A stretch of DNA of 64,000 nt from Aliihoeflea sp. 40Bstr573 (GTDB lineage Bacteria > Pseudomonadota > Alphaproteobacteria > Rhizobiales > Rhizobiaceae): contig NZ_JAAAMH010000010.1 of the NCBI RefSeq assembly GCF_024105655.1, positions 1 through 64,000 of the forward strand, read 5' to 3'. Positions 1-7,661 of the stretch are shown piece by piece. Position 1 is the stretch's first letter. Each line of letters starts with the position of its first letter. Made by a program: the position numbers and the translations under genes. The notes below the pieces were generated by a model that was not told the DNA's origin, ran no database searches, and was given only the letters and a program-made list of their open reading frames with translations.

Positions 1-49
1 CGCTGCAGCTGTTCTTGCCCAGATCAATGCCAAGGATCACTATGCTCAT
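1..49 (-). CDS. IS110-family transposase, N-terminal fragment (continues beyond window)
   Basis: Sixteen codons are visible, reading MSIVILGIDLGKNSCS. The I-L-G-I-D-L-G-K start is the hallmark of the DEDD (RuvC-like) domain of IS110 transposases, with the first catalytic Asp in GIDLGK. An AGGAGCG ribosome binding site precedes the ATG. The enzyme catalyses excision and insertion of the element. The rest lies to the left of the window, so integrity cannot be judged. Confidence 0.8.
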   Translation of the reverse strand, partial: MSIVILGIDLGKNSCS

Positions 50-118
50 GGTTCGCTCCTTCCTCTCTTGAACACCGGCATCCTACACAGGCTCCGGCGG
101 GAGGGGCGGGCCATCCAT
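1..118 (-). mobile_element. Left end of an IS110-family (IS1111-like) insertion sequence
   Basis: The transposase gene starts at 49 and reads off the window edge. Between its start codon and the interrupted host gene (whose reading frame resumes near 120) lie only about 70 bases of non-coding DNA, with the GGCCCGCCCC-type end sequence typical of this family on the minus strand. The boundary near 118 is set by where recognisable host protein sequence resumes, so it is good to a few bases only. IS110-family elements usually lack long terminal inverted repeats and are guided by an element-encoded bridge RNA; the short leader here fits the IS1111 group, where that RNA lies downstream of the transposase, outside this window. 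Confidence 0.75.
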
Positions 119-119
119 A

Positions 120-1430
120 AAGGGGGCGCAGTGGGGCGCGGCCTATGGGCTCGAAGTGCCGCTCTGGTATGCGCCGGCAGGCGTCAAGGACGATTTCTCG
201 TGGCGCCGCTCAACCGATTTCGAACATGTGGCTCGTGAAGTGGCGACGGTGCGCGAACGCGTCGGGCTGTCGGAGATCTCCAGCTTCGCGAAGTATCGTG
301 TGACGGGGGAGGGAGCCGAGGCATTCTTGGACCGGATGCTCGCCTGTCGGTTGCCGAAGCCGGGGCGGATGACGCTGGCGCCGATGCTGAAGGACGATGG
401 CGGGTTGATCGGGGATTTTACGGTTGCTTGTTTGAAGGGGCGGCGCGAGGCCGTACCCCCACCCCTTACCCCGCCCCACAAGGAGGAGGGGGGCGCCGGC
501 GGGGAGCTAACATCTACCCCGTCTAAGCTGGGCGGAAACGAGGAGGCAAAGGCGACGACGACAACGTCTCTCTCCCCCTTGTGGGGAGCGATGCGGGCTG
601 GGGGTATGCCGGGCTCGGACCCCGCAGAATACCTCATCTTCGGCTCCGGCGTCGCCGAGCAGTTTCATATGCGCTGGTTCGAGCGGCATCTCCCAGTGGA
701 CGGCTCGGTACGCGTGGAGGCGCTGGGGCTCGGCAAGGTGGGGCTGTCGATCGCGGGACCGGATGCGCGGCGGGTTCTGGAGAAGGTCACGCGCGCCGAT
801 GTCGCGAACGCGGCGCTTCCGTTCATGGCAATCAGGACGATGGATGTCGCGATGGCCCCGTGCCTCGTCGGGCGGGTGAGCTATACGGGCGACCTCGGCT
901 ACGAGCTTTGGATGGCACCGGAGCATCAGCGGCACGTGCTCGATGCGCTGCTCGGCGCAGGCGAGGAGTTCGGCATGGGGCTCTTCGGCGCGCGGGCGCT
1001 GAATGCGCTGCGCCTCGAAAAGGGCTACGGCTCCTGGGCGCGCGAATATCGACCGATCTACGGGCCGCTGGAAGCCGGGCTCGACCGCTTCGTCGCCTAT
1101 GACAAGGCTACCGACTTCATCGGAAAGAGCGCGGCGCAGGCCGAGAAGCGGGAGGGTGGCAAGCTTCGGCTGCGTTCCTTCGTGGTCGACGCTGTCGATG
1201 CCGACGTCATCGGCGACGAGCCGATCTGGCATCGCGGCGAAGTCAAGGGCTGGGTGACGTCGGGCGGCTATGCGCATCACGCGGGCAAGTCCGTCGCGAT
1301 GGGCTATGTGCTCAAGGAGATCGCCGGCCAGACGGAGGAGTTCGAGATCGAATTCCTCGGGCGGAGGCACCGCGCGCGGATGCTCGACACGGTTCTGTTC
1401 GATCCGGATTTTGCGCGAATGCGGGGCTGA
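120..1430 (+). pseudogene. 5'-truncated dimethylglycine/sarcosine dehydrogenase-like gene (GcvT half)
   Basis: The frame resumes directly after the IS end with KGAQWGAAYGLEVPLWYAP, a junction motif found between the FAD-oxidoreductase and GcvT aminomethyltransferase halves of dimethylglycine and sarcosine dehydrogenases. About 430 residues of the GcvT half remain, ending with the GcvT_C barrel; the N-terminal FAD domain is missing and presumably lies beyond the IS. A GTG at 156 could start translation but has no good ribosome binding site. Normally these enzymes demethylate N-methylated glycines and pass the one-carbon unit to tetrahydrofolate. Roughly residues 95-153 (counted from that GTG) are foreign Pro/Gly/Thr-rich sequence encoded by a palindromic repeat, between GDFTVACL and PAEYLIFGSG, which would normally be adjacent. 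I regard it as a disrupted gene. Confidence 0.8.
436..612. repeat. Palindromic repeat element inserted in frame in a coding region
   Basis: The arms (about 454-492 and 567-608) are imperfect inverted copies built around CCCCACAAGG and CCTTGTGGGG, flanked by ACCCCCACCC-like sequence. They match the arms of the intergenic element at 11411-11546 in order and spacing. The inserted length is close to 177 bases (59 codons), so the reading frame survives. Low-complexity translation (PPPLTPP, ATTTTSLS) marks its extent. Confidence 0.75.
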
Positions 1431-1437
1431 CCGACGC

Positions 1438-1632
1438 TCAGGCGCTGAGCTCGATTCCGGCTCGAAGGGCGAGCGCTTCCACGCGGTGCGACTGTGCGCG
1501 GCCGCGGGCTTCGGCATGCTCGTCGCTGAGGCCCCAACGTGCGGCGTCGCTAGCGCGACGGCCCCAGGCCGCTGCTTCCTTCTCCTGCAAATCCGCAAGC
1601 GAATTCAATACGTTATGCGCGTATGGCTTCAC
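1438..1632 (-). CDS. Small hypothetical protein (64 aa)
   Basis: Unrecognised. A 64-residue, soluble, helix-prone protein rich in Ala, Glu and Arg (for example LADLQEKEAAAWGRRASDAA), starting at a GTG behind a purine-rich stretch. It ends seven bases beyond the convergent stop of the GcvT remnant. Acid/base-alternating composition and absence of Trp/Cys clusters make it look like a real small helical protein rather than a shadow reading, but no motif supports a function. It has no operon partner. Could still be a chance frame in high-G+C DNA. Confidence 0.45.
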   Translation of the reverse strand: MKPYAHNVLNSLADLQEKEAAAWGRRASDAARWGLSDEHAEARGRAQSHRVEALALRAGIELSA

Positions 1633-1890
1633 GACGACCCCGTTCCCCCGAATGGTTAACGAAAGCTATCGAAGGTCTTGGCCGATGTCGCCTGCCAATG
1701 CGAATAAAGATGGGGAAAAAGGGCAAAAAAATCGTGATGCCGGGTCGTTCCCCATTCCCGAAGAGACGGGTGTTTACTTGACCGGACAAGCGCCGCCAAA
1801 TCAGCATGTTAACCAGATTTTAACGTTATGGTTGCGCGTCTGAGCTACTCCATGCAATTTCGATTTGAGAGTTGACAAGTCCTAGTTCAA
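1633..1890. other. Intergenic region, relatively AT-rich
   Basis: No convincing gene. The stretch is more AT-rich than its surroundings, with several GTTAAC/TTAACG-type words (near 1654, 1809, 1820), and presumably holds the promoter of the gene starting at 1891. A TTGACAAGT near 1873 is too close to the start codon to act as a -35 box for it with a normal leader. Confidence 0.4.
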
Positions 1891-2445
1891 GTGGAGTTCA
1901 CCGTGGAACAGAGCACAATCAAGACGCTTGATGCAGGTTTGACCGAAGCACTTCGTGTCGATCCTGCCAAGACTGGCGAAGCGGCGCGTCCGCGTCGCGA
2001 GATGAACCTGCCGGGCGCGCTCGGCGACCAGGCGCGCGCACCGCGCCGAATCGCTGGCGGCTTTGCAGGCCTGAGCGAAGACCTTGACCGGCGCATGCGC
2101 GACTGGCGCAACATGTTGCGCGTTCTCGACCAGCAGCGTCCGCAGCTTGAAGCGGCGGAACTGCAATATGACGCCGCCTACGAGACACTGGCCAAGATCG
2201 TGCCCCAGGCACAGGACACCGGCAAAGCTCTCAAGGCGATGATCGCCACCACCAAGGCGGGCGACATTTCGGAAGACCTCGCCGGCCAGTTCTCCCGGAA
2301 CCTGAAGGCGCTCGAGGAACTCGAAGCGGTTGCCGAGAACCTGACGACGACGATGCTTCACCTGCGCTCGTCCTGGGAGCAGTATGCCCGCTCGATCATC
2401 AAGGCGCAGAAGATGCGCGACGTGGTCGGTGGCGACAACGCCTGA
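1891..2445 (+). CDS. Hypothetical helical protein (184 aa)
   Basis: Unrecognised family. Starts at GTG 1891 (an alternative GTG is at 1903). No signal peptide or membrane segment. Residues about 60-180 are predicted by eye to be long amphipathic helices (LDRRMRDWRNMLRVLDQQ, LEELEAVAENLTTTMLHL), resembling a cytoplasmic helical-bundle or coiled-coil protein; the first 50 residues are Arg/Pro-rich and probably disordered. It stands alone on this strand and ends 12 bases before a hairpin shared with the convergent downstream gene. No function is assigned. Confidence 0.7.
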   Translation: MEFTVEQSTIKTLDAGLTEALRVDPAKTGEAARPRREMNLPGALGDQARAPRRIAGGFAGLSEDLDRRMRDWRNMLRVLDQQRPQLEAAELQYDAAYETLAKIVPQAQDTGKALKAMIATTKAGDISEDLAGQFSRNLKALEELEAVAENLTTTMLHLRSSWEQYARSIIKAQKMRDVVGGDNA

Positions 2446-2457
2446 AAGGGTGTGAAC

Positions 2458-2481
2458 GACCTGCGGCGCCTGCTGCAGGTC
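2458..2481. terminator. Hairpin between convergent genes
   Basis: GACCTGC and GCAGGTC form inverted arms around a GC-rich centre, between two convergent stop codons (2445 and 2492). There is no U-tract, so it may be a weak bidirectional terminator or an mRNA-end stabiliser. Confidence 0.4.
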
Positions 2482-2491
2482 CCGATCGAGT

Positions 2492-3187
2492 TCAGGGATA
2501 GCCGGTGATCGTCACGCTGATCGCGCCGATTCCGTCGATCCCTGCTTCGATGCTATCGCCGGGAACGAGGGCTCCGACACCTGCCGGAGTGCCGGTCATG
2601 ATCAGGTCGCCGGCCTTCAGTTCGACGGATCGGCTGGCGATTGAGATGATGTCCGCAACCGGCCAGATCTGCTCGGCAAGGTCGCCCTCCTGTCGGGGAG
2701 CGCCATTGACCGACAGCCAGACTTTGCCCGATGCCGGATGGCCTATGCCATCGGCCGGGACAAGCGGCGAGATCGGCGCAGACTGATCGAAGGCCTTGGC
2801 CCATTCCCAGGGACGGGCGGCTTTCTTGGCTTCTTCCTGAAGGTCGCGACGGGTCAGATCGATTCCGACACCATAGCCCCAGACATGATCCAGCGCGTCA
2901 TTCGGTGCGATGTCGCGGCCCACTTTCCCGATGGCGACGACGAGTTCGACCTCGTGATGCAAATTGGTCGTCAGCGGCGGATAGGGGATGTCGCCAGCCG
3001 CGTCGAACGCCGCATCCGCCGGCTTCATGAAGAAGAAGGGCGGGTCGCGCTCGTCATTTCCCATCTCGCGCACGTGCGCCGCATAGTTGCGGCCGACGCA
3101 GAAGATGCGGCGGATGGGAAAGCGCTGGTGGCTGCCGGCAATGGCGAGCGAGGGCTGGGCGGGGGCTGCGAAGACGAACTCTTTCAT
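2492..3187 (-). CDS. Fumarylacetoacetate hydrolase (FAH) family protein, fumarylpyruvate-hydrolase-like
   Basis: A 231-residue enzyme with the family signature CVGRNYAAHVREMGN (about residues 30-44), the metal-binding E-x-E type segment LHHEVELVVAIGK (about 76-88), and the conserved end TGTPAGVGALVPGD. Family members hydrolyse or decarboxylate 2,4-dioxo acids such as fumarylpyruvate or acylpyruvates with Mg2+/Mn2+. The length is typical of the short acylpyruvase/fumarylpyruvate hydrolase group. It is divergent from preT with about 160 bases between them and is not obviously part of the pyrimidine pathway. The exact substrate cannot be read from sequence. Confidence 0.85.
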   Translation of the reverse strand: MKEFVFAAPAQPSLAIAGSHQRFPIRRIFCVGRNYAAHVREMGNDERDPPFFFMKPADAAFDAAGDIPYPPLTTNLHHEVELVVAIGKVGRDIAPNDALDHVWGYGVGIDLTRRDLQEEAKKAARPWEWAKAFDQSAPISPLVPADGIGHPASGKVWLSVNGAPRQEGDLAEQIWPVADIISIASRSVELKAGDLIMTGTPAGVGALVPGDSIEAGIDGIGAISVTITGYP

Positions 3188-3284
3188 GCGTCCTGCTTAG
3201 CGCGAGACGGGGCATCCGCCAAGGCGGAATAACTGGACAAAATTACTCATATTAATCAGCGACTTGTTTGATTTGCGCCAATTT

Positions 3285-3300
3285 TTGACCGATTGATAAA
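3285..3300. promoter_or_regulatory. Candidate RutR-type operator upstream of preT
   Basis: TTGACCGATTGATAAA shares its first 11 bases exactly with the reverse complement of the near-palindrome at 8418-8433 (TTGACCGATTGGACAA), next to the TetR-family regulator gene. The known RutR consensus is TTGACCAnnTGGTCAA. The right half-site here is degenerate. It lies about 50 bases before the preT start, suitable for promoter control. Confidence 0.5.
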
Positions 3301-3347
3301 AAAAGAATCCGTGTTAGCCTTCGGGAAAACCAATAATGGGGAACCCG

Positions 3348-4712
3348 ATGGCTGAAGGCCTCTATAAAGAGGGGATTGCCGCGCAGCGGCTGGCCCCCGA
3401 CCAGTATCCGAAGAACTTCGCGGACCTGCATCCGCCGCTCGACCGGCACGAGGCGCTGGTCGAATCCGACCGGTGCTATTTCTGCTACGACGCGCCCTGC
3501 ATGCAGGCCTGTCCGACCTCGATCGACATTCCGATGTTCATCCGGCAGATCTCGACGGGCAATCCGCTCGGCGCGGCGAAGACGATTTTCGACCAGAACA
3601 TTCTTGGTGGCATGTGCGCTCGCGTCTGCCCCACCGAGACCTTATGCGAAGAGGTCTGCGTGCGCGAGGTTGCCGAAGGCAAGCCTGTGCAGATCGGCCG
3701 GCTGCAACGCTACGCCACCGACACGGCGATGTCGCGGGGCGTCCAGTTCTACCAGCCGGCGGCGTCGACCGGGCGCAAGGTCGCGGTGGTGGGCGCCGGG
3801 CCGGCCGGCCTTGCCTGCGCGCATCGCCTCGCCATGCACGGCCATCACGTCACCATCTACGAAGCGCGGCCCAAGCCGGGCGGGCTCAACGAATACGGCA
3901 TCGCGGCCTACAAGGCGCCCGAGGGCTTCGCGCAGGCGGAAGTCGACTACGTGCTTGGCATCGGCAATATCGAAGTGAAGAACGGTCAGATGATGGGCCG
4001 CGACTTCGCGCTCTCCGAGCTTGCCGCGACCCATGATGCGGTCTTCGTCGGCGCAGGCCTGACGGGCGTCAACGCCTTGCAGGCGGATGGCGAGGAGTTC
4101 GAAGGCGTGGAAAACGCGGTCGACTTCATCGCCGCCCTTCGCCAGGCGCCCGACCTGTCGCAATTGCAGGTCGGCCGGCGGGTCGTCGTCATTGGCGGCG
4201 GCATGACGGCGGTCGATGCCGCGGTCCAGTCCAAGCTTCTCGGCGCCGAGCAGGTGACCATCGCCTATCGCCGCGGCAAGGCGCATATGAACGCCTCGGA
4301 ATTCGAGCAGGACCTGGCGGCGTCGAAAGGCGTCACCATCCGCCACTGGCTGAAACCGGTGCGTATCCTGGCCGCGAACGGCAAGGTGACGGGAATCGAA
4401 CTCGAATACACCGAAATCCGCGACGGCCGCGTTGCCGGCACCGGCGAGATGGTGCGGATCGACGCCGACCAGGTGTTCAAGGCGATCGGCCAGACCTTCG
4501 ATCCGATGCCGCTCAACGGCTCGGGGTCTGCAATCGCGATGGAGGCCGGTCGCATCAAGGTCGACGACGAAGGCCGCACCTCGGCGCCGAAGATCTGGGC
4601 CGGCGGCGACTGCATCTTCGGCGGCGACGATCTGACGGTCTCCGCCGTCGCTCATGGCCGCGACGCGGCGGAGAGCATTCATCGGGCGCTTATCTCCAAT
4701 GGGAGGGCATGA
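3348..4712 (+). CDS. preT: NAD-dependent dihydropyrimidine dehydrogenase subunit PreT
   Basis: Flavoprotein electron-input subunit of the dihydropyrimidine dehydrogenase that reduces uracil and thymine. Counting from ATG 3348, the N-terminal four-Cys clusters (C43, C46, C51, C55 and C90, C94, C100, C104) bind two Fe-S centres; GAGPAG near 149 is the FAD fold and GGGMTA near 283 the NAD(P)H fold; GGDC lies near the C terminus. The length (454 aa) is normal. A GGGGAA box lies just before ATG 3348, inside the longer frame that opens at ATG 3336, so I prefer 3348. Its stop overlaps the preA start (ATGA). It is the first step of the reductive pyrimidine pathway encoded downstream, and a candidate RutR site lies upstream. 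Confidence 0.95.
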   Translation: MAEGLYKEGIAAQRLAPDQYPKNFADLHPPLDRHEALVESDRCYFCYDAPCMQACPTSIDIPMFIRQISTGNPLGAAKTIFDQNILGGMCARVCPTETLCEEVCVREVAEGKPVQIGRLQRYATDTAMSRGVQFYQPAASTGRKVAVVGAGPAGLACAHRLAMHGHHVTIYEARPKPGGLNEYGIAAYKAPEGFAQAEVDYVLGIGNIEVKNGQMMGRDFALSELAATHDAVFVGAGLTGVNALQADGEEFEGVENAVDFIAALRQAPDLSQLQVGRRVVVIGGGMTAVDAAVQSKLLGAEQVTIAYRRGKAHMNASEFEQDLAASKGVTIRHWLKPVRILAANGKVTGIELEYTEIRDGRVAGTGEMVRIDADQVFKAIGQTFDPMPLNGSGSAIAMEAGRIKVDDEGRTSAPKIWAGGDCIFGGDDLTVSAVAHGRDAAESIHRALISNGRA

Positions 4713-6028
4713 GCATGGCAGACATTCGTTCGAATTTCGTCGGCATCAAGTCGCCCAATCCGTTCTGGCTGGCGTCGGCCCCGCCGACCGACAAGGCGTA
4801 CAACGTCGTGCGCGCCTTCAAGGCGGGGTGGGGCGGGGTCGTGTGGAAGACCCTGGGCGAGGAAGGCCCGCCCGTCGTCAACGTCAATGGCCCGCGCTAT
4901 GGCGCGATCTGGGGAGCGGACCGGCGGCTGCTGGGCCTCAACAATATCGAGCTGATCACCGACCGCGACCTGCAGACGAACCTGCGCGAGATCAAGCAGG
5001 TCAAGCGCGACTGGCCCGACCGGGCGATGGTCGTCTCGATCATGGTTCCGTGCGAGGAAAATGCATGGAAGTCGATCCTGCCGCTGGTCGAGGAGACCGG
5101 GGCGGACGGCATCGAGCTCAATTTCGGCTGTCCGCACGGTATGAGCGAGCGTGGCATGGGGGCGGCCGTCGGGCAGGTTCCCGAATACATCGAAATGGTC
5201 GTGCGCTGGTGCAAGCAGTATACGCGCATGCCGGTCATCACCAAGCTGACGCCCAACATCACCGACATCCGCAAGCCCGCGCGGGCCGCCCATGCCGGCG
5301 GGACGGATGCGGTGTCGCTGATCAACACGATCAACTCGATCACTGCGGTCAATCTCGACAGCTTCGCGCCCGAGCCGACCATTGACGGCAAGGGCACGCA
5401 TGGCGGCTATTGCGGGCCGGCGGTCAAGCCAATCGCCATGAACATGGTGGCGGAAATCGCCCGCGATCCCGAAACGCGCGGCCTGCCGATTTCGGCGATT
5501 GGCGGCATCACCACCTGGCGCGATGCGGCCGAGTTCCTGGCGCTTGGCGCCGGCACCGCGCAGGTCTGCACGGCGGCGATGACCTATGGCTTCAAGATCG
5601 TCGAGGAAATGATTACCGGCCTTTCGGAATGGATGGACGAGAAGGGTCATCGCACTCTCGACGACATCATCGGCCGCGCGACGCCGAACGTGACCGACTG
5701 GCAGTATCTCAACCTCAACTACGTCACCAAGGCGCATATCAACCAGGATCTGTGCATCAAGTGCGGTCGCTGCCACATCGCCTGCGAGGATACTTCGCAC
5801 CAGGCGATCACCAGCATGGTGGACGGCAAGCGGCACTTCGAGGTGATCGAGGCGGAGTGCGTGGGCTGCAATCTGTGCGTCAATGTCTGCCCGGTCGAAA
5901 GCTGCATCACCATGGAGGCGCTGGCGGCCGGCGCGCTCGACCAGCGCACCGACAGGACGGTTTCGCCGGTCTATGCCAACTGGACCACGCATCCGAACAA
6001 TCCTGCCGCAAAGGTTGCAGCCGAGTAG
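4709..6028 (+). CDS. preA: NAD-dependent dihydropyrimidine dehydrogenase subunit PreA
   Basis: Catalytic FMN subunit, 439 residues: a dihydroorotate-dehydrogenase-like TIM barrel (about 5-330) with the active-site cysteine loop FGCPHGMSERG (C141), followed by a bacterial ferredoxin-type domain with two 4Fe-4S motifs (C349, C352, C355, C359 and C384, C387, C390, C394). With PreT it reduces uracil/thymine to the 5,6-dihydro compounds. Translationally coupled to preT through a 4-base overlap. A strong rho-independent terminator at 6062-6093 ends the two-gene unit. Confidence 0.95.
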   Translation: MSMADIRSNFVGIKSPNPFWLASAPPTDKAYNVVRAFKAGWGGVVWKTLGEEGPPVVNVNGPRYGAIWGADRRLLGLNNIELITDRDLQTNLREIKQVKRDWPDRAMVVSIMVPCEENAWKSILPLVEETGADGIELNFGCPHGMSERGMGAAVGQVPEYIEMVVRWCKQYTRMPVITKLTPNITDIRKPARAAHAGGTDAVSLINTINSITAVNLDSFAPEPTIDGKGTHGGYCGPAVKPIAMNMVAEIARDPETRGLPISAIGGITTWRDAAEFLALGAGTAQVCTAAMTYGFKIVEEMITGLSEWMDEKGHRTLDDIIGRATPNVTDWQYLNLNYVTKAHINQDLCIKCGRCHIACEDTSHQAITSMVDGKRHFEVIEAECVGCNLCVNVCPVESCITMEALAAGALDQRTDRTVSPVYANWTTHPNNPAAKVAAE

Positions 6029-6061
6029 CCTTGCGCGCGCAAAAGTTCTCATGTGAATTGT

Positions 6062-6093
6062 ATCGGGCGCGGGCAACCGCGCCCGATTTGTTT
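6062..6093 (+). terminator. Rho-independent terminator after preTA
   Basis: An 11-bp perfect stem (ATCGGGCGCGG / CCGCGCCCGAT) with a GCAA tetraloop, followed by TTGTTT. It closes the preTA operon. Confidence 0.85.
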
Positions 6094-6107
6094 GGCGAGG
6101 AGGCCGC

Positions 6108-7028
6108 GTGGCGGACATTTCAATCAAGCGTGCGCACGCCGAAGGGCGCGACAAGCTCATCGGCCATCTGGCGATGCTCTGTTTTGCCGCGCTCGTCTCG
6201 GGCTCCTATTCGATCGGCGCGATGGCCGCGCCTCATATCGGCCCCGGCGCGATCAACGCGGTGCGCTTCGTCTTCGGCATCTGCGTGATGGCGAGCGCCG
6301 TGGCTCTTCTGAACAACGGGCGCATCCCGGCACCGCGCGAGGTCTGGCGCTATGCGGTGCTCGGCTTCCTGATGGCGGTGTTCTTCATCACCATGTTCAT
6401 CGCGCTGCGCCTGACGACGCCCGTGGCGACGGGCGCGGTGTTCACGCTGATGCCGCTGATGGCAGCGGGGTTCGGGCTGCTCTTCCTTGGCGAAAAGCCC
6501 CGTGCCATCGTGCTCATCGGCCTCGTCGTGGCAGCCTGCGGGGCGGTCTGGGTCATCTTTCGCGGCGATGTGAGAGCGTTGCTTGCCTTCGATCTCGGGC
6601 TCGGCGAACTGATCTTCCTCATCGGCGTCGCCTGCCACGCGGCCTATGCGCCGCTGGTGCGCCGGCTCAATCGGGGAGAGGCGCTGCCGGTCTTCACGCT
6701 GTGGACCTTGTTCGCGACGGGAAGCTGGATCGCGCTTTATTCGGTGCCCGAACTTGTCGAGACCGACTGGTCCGCGCTGCCGCCGATCGTCTGGATCGCG
6801 GTCGCCTATCTCGCCGTCTTCACCACGGCGGGCACGACGTTCCTCGTCCAGTTCGGCGCCATGCGCCTGCCGGCGGCCAAGGTGATGGCCTACACGTATC
6901 TCACGCCGTCCTTCATCATTCTTTACGAAGGGCTGCTCGGCCATGGCTGGGCGAGCGGGGCGGTGGCGGCCGGTGCGTTGGTGACGACGGCGGCGCTCAT
7001 CGTGTTGGCGATGGCGCCGGATCGCTGA
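6108..7028 (+). CDS. EamA/DMT-family permease
   Basis: A 306-residue inner-membrane protein with about ten hydrophobic helices in two EamA repeats (residues about 17-145 and 165-300); FLGEKPRA near residue 126 and the closing segment ALIVLAMAP are typical. Start at GTG 6108 behind a GAGGAGG box. DMT proteins export or exchange metabolites, but no substrate can be deduced. It follows the preTA terminator and may be transcribed separately or by read-through. Its place within a pyrimidine locus is not proof of a pyrimidine role. Confidence 0.85.
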   Translation: MADISIKRAHAEGRDKLIGHLAMLCFAALVSGSYSIGAMAAPHIGPGAINAVRFVFGICVMASAVALLNNGRIPAPREVWRYAVLGFLMAVFFITMFIALRLTTPVATGAVFTLMPLMAAGFGLLFLGEKPRAIVLIGLVVAACGAVWVIFRGDVRALLAFDLGLGELIFLIGVACHAAYAPLVRRLNRGEALPVFTLWTLFATGSWIALYSVPELVETDWSALPPIVWIAVAYLAVFTTAGTTFLVQFGAMRLPAAKVMAYTYLTPSFIILYEGLLGHGWASGAVAAGALVTTAALIVLAMAPDR

Positions 7029-7068
7029 CGTTCAAGATGGCGATTGGAGCTGTTATGCTTGGCGTAAC

Positions 7069-7350
7069 ATGATCAGAAGCTTCGCCGGCCGGCATAGGGA
7101 AGCCCTGTTTCAGGATGGAATCTGCCACCGGAATTGGCGAATGATCGAGAAGCCCGCCCTTCGCAAACTCGATCAACTCAACAACGTCGCGGGCATCTCT
7201 GATCTCGCGGTGCCGCCGGGCTATCGGTTGGAACGCTCGCGAGGTGATCGCGATGGGCAATGGAGCATCAGGATCAACGACCAGTATCGCCTGTGCTTTC
7301 GATGGGAAGTTGACGACGCCTACGATGTCTGCGTCGTCGACTATCATTGA
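7069..7350 (+). CDS. higB: HigB-type (RelE-fold) toxin
   Basis: A 93-residue protein of the plasmid-maintenance killer/HigB group: the opening MIRSFAGRHREALFQDG, the central LRKLDQLNNVAGISDLAVPPGYRLE and the end WSIRINDQYRLCFRW..D are diagnostic. These proteins are ribosome-dependent mRNA endonucleases. All family landmarks are present, so the toxin looks intact. The toxin-first order with the antitoxin 11 bases downstream is the usual higBA arrangement. The antitoxin is interrupted by a stop codon, which makes the state of this pair puzzling. Confidence 0.9.
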   Translation: MIRSFAGRHREALFQDGICHRNWRMIEKPALRKLDQLNNVAGISDLAVPPGYRLERSRGDRDGQWSIRINDQYRLCFRWEVDDAYDVCVVDYH

Positions 7351-7361
7351 CGGAGTTTGGT

Positions 7362-7652
7362 ATGGCACGGATCATGACTCATCCAGGTGAAATGCTCAAC
7401 GAGGAATTCCTGCTGCCCATGCAGCTTTCGGCGCGTGCGCTCGCGCGGCAGATGGGCGTGCCAGCCAATCGGATCACGGGCATCGTCAAGGGGTAGCGGT
7501 CAGTCACCGCCGACACGGCTATCCGGCTGGAGAAGGTGCTCGGGATGTCCGCGGTCTTCTGGATGCGGCTGCAGGACAGCTACGATCTTTCGAAAGCAAT
7601 GGCCGACGCAGACTACTCTGCCATCGAGAGGCTCGACATCCACGCTGCCTGA
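7362..7652 (+). pseudogene. higA: HigA antitoxin gene with an internal amber codon
   Basis: Reading from ATG 7362 gives MARIMTHPGEMLNEEFL..., the standard HigA/XRE start, through the first helices of the DNA-binding domain (LARQMGVPANRITGIVKG). Codon 45 is TAG at 7494-7496. The same frame then continues with RSVTADTAIRLEKVLGMS and ends at TGA 7650, giving the normal total of 96 codons. In relatives the interrupted position is commonly Gln (CAG), so one C-to-T change explains it. The break falls in the helix-turn-helix, so the 44-residue product should not bind DNA. Possible explanations are genuine decay, a suppressible stop, or a sequencing error. Confidence 0.85.
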
Positions 7653-7661
7653 GGTCGCGGG

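Noticed and set aside
1652-1843. Possible small gene on the plus strand in the 1633-1890 gap
   Set aside because: No ribosome binding site, no motif, and atypical composition; a minus-strand frame over the same stretch is equally open.
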